Part shown: positions 1-7,314 of the stretch, piece by piece
How the letters are laid out: each line of letters starts with the position of its first letter
Numbering within the stretch: the stretch's first letter is position 1
DNA from: Acetobacteraceae bacterium
GTDB taxonomy: Bacteria > Pseudomonadota > Alphaproteobacteria > Acetobacterales > Acetobacteraceae
NCBI GenBank assembly: GCA_003151425.1
Contig: PLXO01000321.1
Location: 1-42,572, forward strand
Length of the DNA: 42,572 nt
Direction of reading: 5' to 3'
Position numbers and translations under genes: made by a program
The notes under the pieces: model-generated
The model's input: the letters and a program-made list of their open reading frames with translations, nothing else
Told to the model about the DNA's origin: nothing
Databases searched by the model: none

Positions 1-1
1 G

Positions 2-262
2 TCATTCCGGGTCAGCCTCTTAGGTCGCGAACAACAGGAACGGGAACAGCAGAAAGCGGCCAAGGTCGCGGCGGGCCTCGCTGAGCTGCACGAACGATTC
101 GGATTGACTCTGGGACCACACACTCCGGTCCCGATCGAAAAGCCTCTGCGCAATGATGCCTTTCTCAACGCTAAGCCGGCTACCGATCAGCACAACGCAC
201 AACCGGCTACCGATCTGCAAGATGCGCCGCCCGATGTCTCGGGCGGGACGAAAGCCGAGTAG
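2..262 (+). CDS. C-terminal part of an unrecognised protein (partial)
   Basis: An open frame runs in from the left edge to a TAG at 260-262, about 86 codons. The readable part starts with a Gln/Glu/Lys-rich helical segment, probably coiled coil (GREQQEREQQKAAKVAAGL). A Pro-rich tail follows with an imperfect internal duplication (KPATDQ...QPATDLQ), encoded by a direct repeat of CCGGCTACCGATC. I do not recognise the family. Its position in the mobile element, upstream of other element genes, fits a transfer or replication accessory protein, but that is only context. The antisense ORF over the same bases is a weaker candidate because this frame has a more protein-like composition. Confidence 0.45.
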   Translation, partial: SFRVSLLGREQQEREQQKAAKVAAGLAELHERFGLTLGPHTPVPIEKPLRNDAFLNAKPATDQHNAQPATDLQDAPPDVSGGTKAE

Positions 263-370
263 AACTCCGACGCTATATCGTTCTCGGATCGGTTTCTTGA
301 CAGTCTGACAAAAACATCTCCGGATGTGCAAACGACTTGCGATATCTCGGCTTAGCGGTAAGCTTAATGT

Positions 371-631
371 GTGGAGGCATTAGTCACTTACACGAAATAT
401 ATTATGGGAAGAGAATGTATCAAGCATGAAGCCGGCGATCAAGATGCATGGATTTGTCTGTGCGGAAATCGCCCGATTGACGACGGATTTTACTCCTGCG
501 ATGAAAAGGGAGTGATCGTTGAACCTACACGCGAAGCGTGGACCACAGGCAACTACGTTTGTGATCGATGTGGGCGCATTATAAATCCCAACACACTCGA
601 AGTCGTTGGACACAGATTGCAGTCCGCATGA
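371..631 (+). CDS. Small zinc-ribbon-like protein
   Basis: This 86-residue protein has cysteine pairs typical of a metal-binding ribbon: a CLC pair near residue 30, one Cys near 44 and a CDRCG knuckle near 65. The spacing suggests one zinc site. The sequence between them (NRPIDDGFYSCDEKG...VEPT) resembles small hypothetical proteins found scattered in bacterial mobile elements, from memory rather than a search. A start at 371 is GTG or the in-frame ATG at 401; no strong Shine-Dalgarno decides between them. Its TGA overlaps the ATG of the next gene by four bases (ATGA at 628-631), so the two are probably translated together. The function is unknown; binding nucleic acid or protein through the ribbon is a guess. 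Confidence 0.65.
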   Translation: MEALVTYTKYIMGRECIKHEAGDQDAWICLCGNRPIDDGFYSCDEKGVIVEPTREAWTTGNYVCDRCGRIINPNTLEVVGHRLQSA

Positions 632-816
632 AAGCCAAAAACCCCGCGGCCGTAGCGCTTGGCCGCCTCGGCGGCAAGGCAAGTGCGAAGAGCCTCACGA
701 AAGAGCAGCGTCGCAAGCGGGCTCAGAAGGCTCGGCAGACGCAACTCGCTCGCAAGAAGGCGATGGAGAAAGAAAAAGCCCCGTCCGAAACGTCGGACGA
801 GGCGGAGGCTCAGTAG
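628..816 (+). CDS. Small basic protein, GRLGGK family
   Basis: The 62-residue product begins MKAKNPAAVALGRLGGKAS and continues as an Arg/Lys/Gln-rich helix (SLTKEQRRKRAQKARQTQLA), then an acidic tail. This N-terminal pattern recurs in small proteins of bacterial genomic islands and looks DNA- or RNA-binding by charge. A longer ORF starts at 568, but ATG 628 gives the family-like N-terminus and forms an ATGA overlap with the upstream zinc-ribbon gene. The 3' end overlaps the tail of the convergent primase-like gene by seven bases, a compact arrangement. No enzymatic role can be assigned. Confidence 0.6.
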   Translation: MKAKNPAAVALGRLGGKASAKSLTKEQRRKRAQKARQTQLARKKAMEKEKAPSETSDEAEAQ

Positions 817-1598
817 AACTCCAGCGTATCGCATTGTCGCGCACGCATGAACGCGGTGATAGTGTCGAGCACATCCGGCGTCAGTGGGACCAGCGGACAG
901 ATGACGTCCCGCAGGCTGTTGTCCCAGGCCCGCAGCACGTCGCGGGGTGAGGATACCAGCGTGAGCGTGCCGGCGCCGACCCGGTGCAGATTGAAGAACG
1001 GCGGCGGCTCGAACCCCTTGGGGTAGAGGATCTCCGGCAGCTCCGCCTTCAGCGCCAGCCCCATGAAGCCGAGGATGGTTCCTTTGTCGTCGTGCACCGG
1101 GAGTGCCAGGCGCCCACGGTTGAGACCCTTGGCACAATATCCCCCATCGAAGTCACGGACGGTCTGCTCGGGGATGCCGAAGTCCTTCAGCGCCGCGTGG
1201 GAGGGGTCGAGGTTTTTCATGTACTCACGTGGGTCGAAGCCACCCGGCTTGCGCTCCGGTGAGCCTTCCGAGATCGCGGGAACGTTGTCAGCGACTTTGC
1301 CCGGACCGTTGCTCGTCCCATTGAGCCCGAAGTGCGCGGCGATCTGCCGCCCTGCCTCTGCCTCGGGTATGCGCCTGAACCGCGCGACCAGGTCGATAAC
1401 GCTGCCGCCCTTCTTCTCGCTGAAGCAGTAGAAGATGTTGCGGGCTGGGGTGACGACGAAGGCGCGGTTGTTCCCCTCTTTGCAGCAGGGGCAGTAGCCG
1501 CGCAGCGTATCGCCGGTGGGCGTCAGTCCCGTGATGACGAGCATATCCAGCACTTGCGCGATGGTCACGCTCGCTTTGATTTGTGCGAAGTCTGCCAA
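810..1598 (-). CDS. Short CHC2-type primase-like protein
   Basis: The 262-residue protein has an N-terminal zinc-finger-like segment (C36, C39, C58 in the frame CPCCKEG...FYCFSEKKGGSVIDLV) that aligns with the CHC2 finger of DnaG-type primases. The histidine ligand is replaced by Cys and the fourth ligand by Glu, so metal binding may be altered. A second part (RLALPVHDDKGTILGFMGLAL, residues ~160-185) matches the start of the DnaG catalytic core. The protein is less than half the length of DnaG and shows no clear complete TOPRIM acidic cluster. It may prime the transferred strand of the element or be a regulatory relic. It lies 40 bp downstream of the Replic_Relax gene on the same strand, probably in one operon. 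Confidence 0.75.
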   Translation of the reverse strand: MADFAQIKASVTIAQVLDMLVITGLTPTGDTLRGYCPCCKEGNNRAFVVTPARNIFYCFSEKKGGSVIDLVARFRRIPEAEAGRQIAAHFGLNGTSNGPGKVADNVPAISEGSPERKPGGFDPREYMKNLDPSHAALKDFGIPEQTVRDFDGGYCAKGLNRGRLALPVHDDKGTILGFMGLALKAELPEILYPKGFEPPPFFNLHRVGAGTLTLVSSPRDVLRAWDNSLRDVICPLVPLTPDVLDTITAFMRARQCDTLEFY

Positions 1599-1638
1599 GG
1601 CACGTACTCCTATGTTGTGTACTCCTCCCTATATTTTA

Positions 1639-2637
1639 CTACGTTTTCGATATGTCTATGTCTGCGTGCCCGGCTCTGCGCCACGGGGTCGTCAACAGTT
1701 CCGACAGGATGGGTGGGACGACGAGCCGGTCGGCGAAGTTGGGGCATACCTTGAACAGCAGATAGGGGCTGCCGCGCCCGCCGGTCAGCTCCACCACCTT
1801 GGCCATGATGTGCTCCATGTGGGCGTAGCTCGTGGTGACGGTGAGGACCAACATTCCCGACTTGATACCGAAGTGCGCGTGATAGGGAGCGGGCGTGTCG
1901 CGGGCCGGTCGGGTCAAGAGTTTCTGGTATTGGAGGATCTTCCGCAGATAGGAAGTCTGGTCGAGATTGCTGCGGGTGATCGGTTCGTTCTCGCGATCGG
2001 CCTCAAGCAGAAAGGTGCGCACGCCCTGGTCACCATACCGGATGCCGAAATAGGCGTCGGGGATCAGAGGCGTAGTCGAGATGTGTCCGCCGTGGGCGAT
2101 GGTCAACGGCACCTTCAGCTCGCCCGTGGGCGCACGCTTGAGCAGCTCGTCGGAAGACGTGAACTTCAGGCCCGCATCCCGGCAGGCCAGCTCGATGGAC
2201 GACGTGATGCACGCCGCCATGAAGCGGTGGTGGTAGTTGGTCTTCTTGCTCGGGAAGGACGTATGCGGGATGAGGCCGCGGTCTTTGAGCAGTAGCTCGG
2301 CAGCCGCATCGTCCTCGTACACCGCATCCTGGTATTTCGTGATGACCGAGTTCTGCTGCGTGGGACGCTCCAGGTATGCTCCCCCGTGCGGCGTGTTGTC
2401 CTCGTGGTAGAGGTCGCCCAGGCGGTTCTTCACGACGCCCGGAGAGGGCGTGAGGTGCTCGGTGTAGGCGTAGAGGTATTTCCGTGGCAGCGGGCCGTGT
2501 TCCCACAGCTTTTGAAACCAAATGATTTCCCGCTCGTCCGGGGTCACCCGTTTGCCGGTCGGACACCGGCGATACCGTGGGCGGCGGCTGGGTTTGACGA
2601 TTGTGTCCATGCCCCCATGATACGGCGTCGCGAGCAC
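1639..2637 (-). CDS. Replication-relaxation (Replic_Relax) family protein
   Basis: The 332-residue protein resembles Replic_Relax proteins, which occur on plasmids and integrated elements and are proposed to act at the origin of replication or transfer. The basic N-terminus leads into a winged-helix-like segment (PDEREIIWFQKLWEHGPLPRKYLYAY, residues ~32-58). The core (PDAYFGIRYGDQGVRTFLLEADRENEPI, ~200-228) has the Asp...Glu pattern of the restriction-endonuclease-like fold seen in this family. In-frame ATGs at 2637 and 2610 are both possible starts. It sits between the coupling ATPase gene (36 bp upstream) and the primase-like gene, a layout pointing to a DNA-processing module. No canonical HUH relaxase is visible in the window, so this protein is the best relaxase candidate; that is inference. 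Confidence 0.78.
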   Translation of the reverse strand: MLATPYHGGMDTIVKPSRRPRYRRCPTGKRVTPDEREIIWFQKLWEHGPLPRKYLYAYTEHLTPSPGVVKNRLGDLYHEDNTPHGGAYLERPTQQNSVITKYQDAVYEDDAAAELLLKDRGLIPHTSFPSKKTNYHHRFMAACITSSIELACRDAGLKFTSSDELLKRAPTGELKVPLTIAHGGHISTTPLIPDAYFGIRYGDQGVRTFLLEADRENEPITRSNLDQTSYLRKILQYQKLLTRPARDTPAPYHAHFGIKSGMLVLTVTTSYAHMEHIMAKVVELTGGRGSPYLLFKVCPNFADRLVVPPILSELLTTPWRRAGHADIDISKT

Positions 2638-2673
2638 GTCGTCACCGAAGCGGAATGAGGGCCTGTGAGTAGC

Positions 2674-5106
2674 CTAGAAGTCCGGCGTGGCAGCGGTGGG
2701 GTCGTCGGGATTGGGCGTCGTGAAGATGGCTATGAGGGCGTGAGCCTCGGTCTGCCACCATTGTAAATCTGGTATCGGCGTGGAGCGATGGGTGAGTTGG
2801 TTGCGCTGTATGCGCAGCGTGTGGAACGTGCGTCGCTGTTCGGCCGAAATCTTGTCGGCGATGCGGTCAATTTCGAAATCACCGACTTCATTGACAGCAC
2901 CAAAACGCTTGGCGGCATCCTCCAATCGCCCCCACAACGGGCCGCTCGTCGAGAAATGCTGCGCGAGCGTGGCATCACGCAATTCGTCCGGTTGGCCTTT
3001 TGCTACTCGGTCGCGATTTACCACACGCATCCGATGATAGTCGCGGTCTGGCATCTGATCCCATTCGTCAAGCTTGCCGAACGGTAACTCAACCGAGATG
3101 GCATGCGGTAGGTCAGATGTATAGCAAGCGAACCGACCAACGCTGCCGCGCTTCCTGTGCTCCTGTATAAACTCTGGGCTCGTATGCATGTCGGACGCGA
3201 ACGCGCGCGCATCTGCCTCCGACGCTTGGCCGACCACCTTGATGGCGGTATTGCCTAGAATGGCCTGGGTGTAGGTCTTCATCTGCCACTCGCCCTGGAA
3301 GGCCATCATCACCCCGACGCCGTAAGAGCGGATCGTGGTGAGCATCTGGGCGAGCTTGTCGTCCACGTACGGAGCGCACTCGTCGATATAGAAGTGGATT
3401 GGCCGCCCCTTCACTCGTTGACGCGAACCGCGGGACAGCCCGGCGTTCATCACCTGGGCGATGAAATACTTGCCGAAGATGGGCGAGAGGTCTTGCAACC
3501 CGTCCGCGTCAGTGGATACCAGGATAATCTTGCCTTCGTTCAACGCTCTCCCGATATCCACCGCGTTATTGCGCGCGCTAAACATCTCATCGAGCGTCAC
3601 TTCGTTGATGATTCGATGCAATCGTGTGACGATGCCGGTCTTGGTCTGCGCATATCCTCTGTCATCGTAGTGGTTGAGGATAAAATTGCGCGGCCCTTGT
3701 GGTATCTTGGCGAGCACGTCAGGGTATTTGCGAGGATTGCCAACTAGCTCAGCAAAGGTATGAAGCGTCGCTCCTTTGATACGCAAAACGAGATGCAGCA
3801 GCGGTAGGAAGAGCACGTCCATCTGGTCGGATAGCTGGCTCCCGAATAGGCCACCGAAAAAGTAGCGCATAAGAGAGGCGACTTCGTTAATCTTGGTGTT
3901 TACCAGCTCTTCGTCCACATCGAACATATTGAGGGCTGGCTTGTCCTTGTGGTCGATGATAATGAGCCGGTCACGCAAGCGCCCGTGGTCGGGATGGAAC
4001 ACGTCCAGGTGAGCAATTCGCTCAATCATCTCGCCTTTGGAGTCGATAAGGATGATGCCTGGTGGGTCATCCAATTCGAGGTCGTCAAGTATGAGGCTTT
4101 CGAGAAACTGCGTCTTCCCACCACCTGAGCCAGCCACGATGACACCATGTTCGGGACGCAGTGCTTCCGAGAAGCCCCATGGTACGGGCATTAGGAATAT
4201 ATTAGAAAGCGGTGTGCCTCGAAGATATGCAGCCGCCACAATCGACGGAGTGGCTTTTGTCTCGTGGGCATATTCAGCCGGGTAAAGCCGTTCACCTTGC
4301 TCGATGGCCGTTTTGGAAAGAACCTGTGCCGAGGCGACTCTGCGGTTCTCGTTAAACGTGTTCCGGAATGTCCCACCTATGTTGAGACGCCTCGCGTCCT
4401 CCGACCACAGCCAATTTACAGTGTTGCCTATGGCATCTGACACATCAGGAAGCAATTCGCATGCCGGTATCAAAAAAGGGCCTGGAATGGTTTGTATCGA
4501 ACTTGTCAGGCGATTCGTGGTCTCAGTAAACTGCTGCACCAAATAAAGTGCCCGTTCCTTATCGGGTGCTGCCTGAGCGCACGCTCGGTCAATCAATGCT
4601 CTTCGTTCAAAGAATGACTTCTCCTGAAAACACTCGAAAGCAGGGAAGTCAGGGTATGGCTCAATGACACGGCCATCCTCCATAAGATAACGCAACCATC
4701 CAATGAATAGTTCGATCTTACCCATGTGATCAGAGTCATCGCCGTACTGCGCACGAAGTGGAACCCTCATAGCGGCGAACACTTCATCAACATCGAACAA
4801 CGACATCGCGTCATATTGTGCCTTGTGGGTAGCGTGGTATTCTCGCTCGCTAAAATAGTTCCAAGGAAACACTCGCGCGAACGTCGCCAACCCGTAGATA
4901 AAGACCGTAAATCCGATAACAGGGTGCCACCAACTGAATGCCCACCACATCCACAGGACAGAAGCGGCAAGCGTCCAAGTCCGCGTCCAAGACGAGAACC
5001 CCTCCAACCACATTTCCTTCGGGACTAGCCAAGGAATCAGAAGCGAGACTGAAACTATACCCAAGCCATATAGAAGATATATTCCTGCCAAGTATAAAAG
5101 TGGCAT
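2674..5106 (-). CDS. VirD4/TraD-like conjugative coupling ATPase with TM anchor
   Basis: This 810-residue protein has two to three N-terminal hydrophobic segments (residues ~2-25 and ~45-80), then a cytoplasmic region containing a P-loop (GVIVAGSGGGKTQ, around residue 330). The hexameric coupling-ATPase core follows, with IILIDSKGEM and a Walker B (PIHFYIDECAP) near 600. This is the architecture of type IV coupling proteins, which hand the relaxosome to the secretion channel at the inner membrane. The length is somewhat above VirD4 (about 650). It starts two bases after the stop of the second ATPase gene, so they form one operon and are probably co-translated. The substrate is presumably the element's own DNA. 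The ATPase class is certain; the transfer role is inferred from context. Confidence 0.85.
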   Translation of the reverse strand: MPLLYLAGIYLLYGLGIVSVSLLIPWLVPKEMWLEGFSSWTRTWTLAASVLWMWWAFSWWHPVIGFTVFIYGLATFARVFPWNYFSEREYHATHKAQYDAMSLFDVDEVFAAMRVPLRAQYGDDSDHMGKIELFIGWLRYLMEDGRVIEPYPDFPAFECFQEKSFFERRALIDRACAQAAPDKERALYLVQQFTETTNRLTSSIQTIPGPFLIPACELLPDVSDAIGNTVNWLWSEDARRLNIGGTFRNTFNENRRVASAQVLSKTAIEQGERLYPAEYAHETKATPSIVAAAYLRGTPLSNIFLMPVPWGFSEALRPEHGVIVAGSGGGKTQFLESLILDDLELDDPPGIILIDSKGEMIERIAHLDVFHPDHGRLRDRLIIIDHKDKPALNMFDVDEELVNTKINEVASLMRYFFGGLFGSQLSDQMDVLFLPLLHLVLRIKGATLHTFAELVGNPRKYPDVLAKIPQGPRNFILNHYDDRGYAQTKTGIVTRLHRIINEVTLDEMFSARNNAVDIGRALNEGKIILVSTDADGLQDLSPIFGKYFIAQVMNAGLSRGSRQRVKGRPIHFYIDECAPYVDDKLAQMLTTIRSYGVGVMMAFQGEWQMKTYTQAILGNTAIKVVGQASEADARAFASDMHTSPEFIQEHRKRGSVGRFACYTSDLPHAISVELPFGKLDEWDQMPDRDYHRMRVVNRDRVAKGQPDELRDATLAQHFSTSGPLWGRLEDAAKRFGAVNEVGDFEIDRIADKISAEQRRTFHTLRIQRNQLTHRSTPIPDLQWWQTEAHALIAIFTTPNPDDPTAATPDF

Positions 5107-5108
5107 TC

Positions 5109-6398
5109 TTACCCCTCAAGCATCCGTTGTACGCGCCCTTCCACCATCGCCCTGGGCCGCGCGTAGCGCGCCCTGGTGCGCTTCCTGACGGCCGGTAGAC
5201 GTTTCCCGACAGGACGGGGCGCCATGGTCTGGATACGGTGGACGTTGCCGGGGAAGCCGTCCTGCAAGGTTCGCACGATGGCGCGGTAGTTCGGGATGTT
5301 CTTCAGCTCCCGCGGCTGGTCCAGGTCGAGCTCGGACGCCAAGAGCGGGGCGTCGTTCGCGCCGCAGCGGAAGACGATGGTGGTGTTCGCTGTCCCTATT
5401 ACCGCGTCCTGTAGGGCCTCCGGTACCTGCGAAAGATACTGGTGCGCGACCACCAATGCGAGACGGTACTTGCGGGCTTCCGAGAGGATGTCGGCGAAAG
5501 CGCTGGTCGTGAAGTTTTGGAACTCGTCAATGAAGAGGGTGAAGTCGCGCCGCTGCTCCTCCGGTATCGCGGCTCTCCCGTGAGCCGCTTGTGCGAAGCC
5601 GGTAGCGAGTAACGCCCCGAGTAAGTTGCTAGTCTCCTCCCCCAGCTTGCCTTTGCTGAGGTTGCACACAAGCACCTGGCCCCCGTTCATGACCGCGGCG
5701 AGGTCGAGCGTCGAGTGCGAAAGGGTGTTGCGCATCGTCGGGTTCCCCATGAGCGCCCCTGCCTTATTTTGTGAGCTCGCGATGTAGTCCGATCGCTGCC
5801 GGTCATTCCAGCGGCCGAACTCGTCGTCCCAGAACATCCGGACGGTAGCGTCTTCGCATCGCTTTAGCAATCGTTCACGGTATCGGGCGTTGGTGAGCAA
5901 GAGCGGCAGCCCGAGAAGCGTCTCCTGGTTGTCCAGCAGCAGCCGGAGTGCGTTGCGCAGTATGTGAAGAAGGCGCGGGGTGTGCTGGGCGGAGAGTCCC
6001 CACACGTGGGCGAAGGCCGATAGGACGTTTTCGGCCACCAAGGGCCTGTTGTCTATCGCCGTGCTCTCCAGCGGGTTGTAGCCGATCGAGTAGGAGAGGT
6101 CGGCCGGGTCGAAGTAGATGACATCGTTGATCCGCTTCTGCGGAATCCGTGAAGCCACGGCTTCCGCCAGATCCCCGTGCGGGTCGATTAGGCAGCAGCC
6201 GGAACCGTCCTCGATGAGGCCGGTGATGAGGTTGTCGAGCAGCACCGATTTGCCGGTGCCCGACTTCCCCACGATATATAAATGCCGGCGCAGTGCGTCG
6301 GTCGAAAGTCGAACGGGTTTGATATTTGTCGAAACGTAATCGGTGCCGAGAATCATAGCGTGCCCGGCGACGGGCCGCGGGTCGTCGTGTCGTAGCAA
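5109..6398 (-). CDS. HerA/TraG-like DNA-pumping ATPase (soluble)
   Basis: The 429-residue protein has a P-loop at residues 44-51 (GKSGTGKS), a DPHGD motif near 72, a Walker B (FTLFIDEFQNF, ~285) and the following LSEARKYRLALVVAHQYL segment of the TraG/TraD/HerA group. It lacks transmembrane helices. The basic C-terminal tail (RPVGKRLPAVRKRTRARYARPR) may contact DNA. The longest frame begins at a TTG (6398); an ATG at 6356 is an alternative that overlaps the stop of a 32-codon upstream ORF. Two different FtsK/HerA-like ATPases in tandem are unusual for a simple conjugation system. One may serve the membrane channel while the other handles DNA processing, but nothing in the sequence proves the division of labour. 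Confidence 0.85.
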   Translation of the reverse strand: MLRHDDPRPVAGHAMILGTDYVSTNIKPVRLSTDALRRHLYIVGKSGTGKSVLLDNLITGLIEDGSGCCLIDPHGDLAEAVASRIPQKRINDVIYFDPADLSYSIGYNPLESTAIDNRPLVAENVLSAFAHVWGLSAQHTPRLLHILRNALRLLLDNQETLLGLPLLLTNARYRERLLKRCEDATVRMFWDDEFGRWNDRQRSDYIASSQNKAGALMGNPTMRNTLSHSTLDLAAVMNGGQVLVCNLSKGKLGEETSNLLGALLATGFAQAAHGRAAIPEEQRRDFTLFIDEFQNFTTSAFADILSEARKYRLALVVAHQYLSQVPEALQDAVIGTANTTIVFRCGANDAPLLASELDLDQPRELKNIPNYRAIVRTLQDGFPGNVHRIQTMAPRPVGKRLPAVRKRTRARYARPRAMVEGRVQRMLEG

Positions 6399-6451
6399 CT
6401 GACCGCGGGAGCAATCGCCGGTTGGAAAACGAAAGAACCGTCCTCGGTCAT
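6353..6451 (-). CDS. Possible 32-codon leader ORF coupled to the ATPase gene
   Basis: On the minus strand an ATG at 6451 opens a 32-residue frame (MTEDGSFVFQPAIAPAVSCY...). It ends in a TGA whose bases overlap the internal ATG at 6356 of the HerA-like gene (ATGA). This could be a leader peptide providing translational coupling. It could also be the true N-terminus of the ATPase displaced by an indel, or chance. It has no convincing Shine-Dalgarno. Confidence 0.25.
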   Translation of the reverse strand: MTEDGSFVFQPAIAPAVSCYDTTTRGPSPGTL

Positions 6452-6819
6452 TGTCTCACGAAACGAACTCGGCGCCGATTGTTCGGCGGCGAGTTTTAGG
6501 TCGCCGGCGCCGTGCCGGCGCCGGAACCGTATCCACGCCGTCTGGCGGTGACCTGTGGGCTGTCCCCGCCCACTGTTCGTCGTGGAGCGCAGCGACCCGA
6601 CCCCAATGGCGTACCCCGAGCAATCGGAAGGCCGCCCCCCCCTGTAAGGTTACTTCAGGTGTGGCGTCCGCCTCGTGCGAGGGGGTTTCAGGTTTTCAAG
6701 GACATGGACGATAGGACAGGGACGAGATAGCCAGAAAAGACATTGGGGTCGGGGCGGTAGCCACGCGAACAGTGGTGCGGGAACTGTTTGATTTCTCTGC
6801 GTTTTTCGCGAAACCAACC

Positions 6820-6864
6820 GTGATACCAAGGGTGATACACGGGCATGCTCCGTATCACCCTTGG
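6820..6864. repeat. 13-bp perfect inverted repeat with GTGATAC heptamers
   Basis: CCAAGGGTGATAC (6826-6838) is exactly complementary to GTATCACCCTTGG (6852-6864) around a 13-nt spacer. A further GTGATAC lies at 6820-6826, so the heptamer is present twice in direct and once in inverted orientation, the direct copies 12 bp apart. The layout resembles protein-binding iterons or an operator rather than a terminator, since no T-run follows. It may be bound by the AlpA-like protein or by the Replic_Relax protein; this is a guess. Confidence 0.6.
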
Positions 6865-6975
6865 CATTGCCCCCGATAGGGGGTGGTGAGCTGTGCGTGG
6901 GGTCCCTGGGCCGCCTGGTCCCCTATCGCACCGGCCGCTGCGCCTTCAGACGCGCGGCGGCCTTTCGCGTACATC

Positions 6976-7023
6976 AAAACCCCCTGGTGATCCCGGTGTT
7001 GGAAACCGGGGCCAGGGGATTTT
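6976..7023 (-). terminator. Long hairpin just downstream of the AlpA-like gene
   Basis: A nested hairpin is formed by outer arms AAAACCCCCTGG and CCAGGGGATTTT (one G.T wobble) and inner arms CCCGGT and ACCGGG. It lies 8 bases after the stop of the minus-strand AlpA-like gene and, read in that direction, ends in GGGGG followed by TTTT. That is the form of an intrinsic terminator, with A/T tracts that would also allow function in the opposite direction. Confidence 0.6.
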
Positions 7024-7031
7024 GGCTCCGA

Positions 7032-7259
7032 TCACTCGGAGTCGTCTGCCGGTGGTCGCAGCGCTCGACGTGGGCGGCTCTGGCCGTATTCGCGTATCTC
7101 GCACCGTAGGAAGAGCAACGCGCCGCGGTCAGTCTCCGACAACCCAATGGGTTTGGGGAAGTCCGGCCGCTGGCGGTAGCGATCTATCTGCGGGCGGGAA
7201 CGTCGAAAGAAGGCCATCACCTCCTTCATCGTCATGTAAACGCTTTGCATTCCGTCCAT
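7032..7259 (-). CDS. alpA: AlpA-like excisionase/transcriptional regulator
   Basis: The 75-residue protein has the MerR-like winged-helix pattern of AlpA/Xis proteins: MTMKEVMAFFRRSRPQIDRYRQRPDFPKPIGL, then LLFLRCEIREYGQSR, where the PDFPKPI turn is diagnostic. A longer ORF begins at 7328, but ATG 7259 is preceded by GGAG eight bases upstream and gives the family length. AlpA proteins bind near the attachment site and promote integrase expression or excision. The gene lies 55 bp downstream of the integrase on the same strand, the usual pairing. It appears intact even though the integrase has a nonsense codon. Confidence 0.85.
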   Translation of the reverse strand: MDGMQSVYMTMKEVMAFFRRSRPQIDRYRQRPDFPKPIGLSETDRGALLFLRCEIREYGQSRPRRALRPPADDSE

Positions 7260-7314
7260 GTCACACTCTCCTGGTGAAGAGCGTGCACGCCCGGTTGATG
7301 CCGGCGCAGGAAGG

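Larger units (their letters stand above)
6452..7031. other. Structured non-coding stretch of the element
   Basis: No convincing gene is seen in these ~580 bp; the short ORFs have low-complexity, shadow-like translations. It contains a repeated self-complementary GCCGGCGCC motif near 6503-6522, three copies of the heptamer GTGATAC (two direct, one inverted, 6820-6858) forming a long hairpin, and a second long hairpin at 6976-7023. Placed between the excisionase and the transfer operon, it is a reasonable location for the operon promoter, an origin of transfer or replication, or operator sites. Which of these it is cannot be read from sequence alone. Confidence 0.5.

Noticed and set aside
6451-6730. 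Short plus-strand ORFs between ATPase and alpA
   Set aside because: No start signals or family-like sequence; the region is better explained as regulatory DNA.
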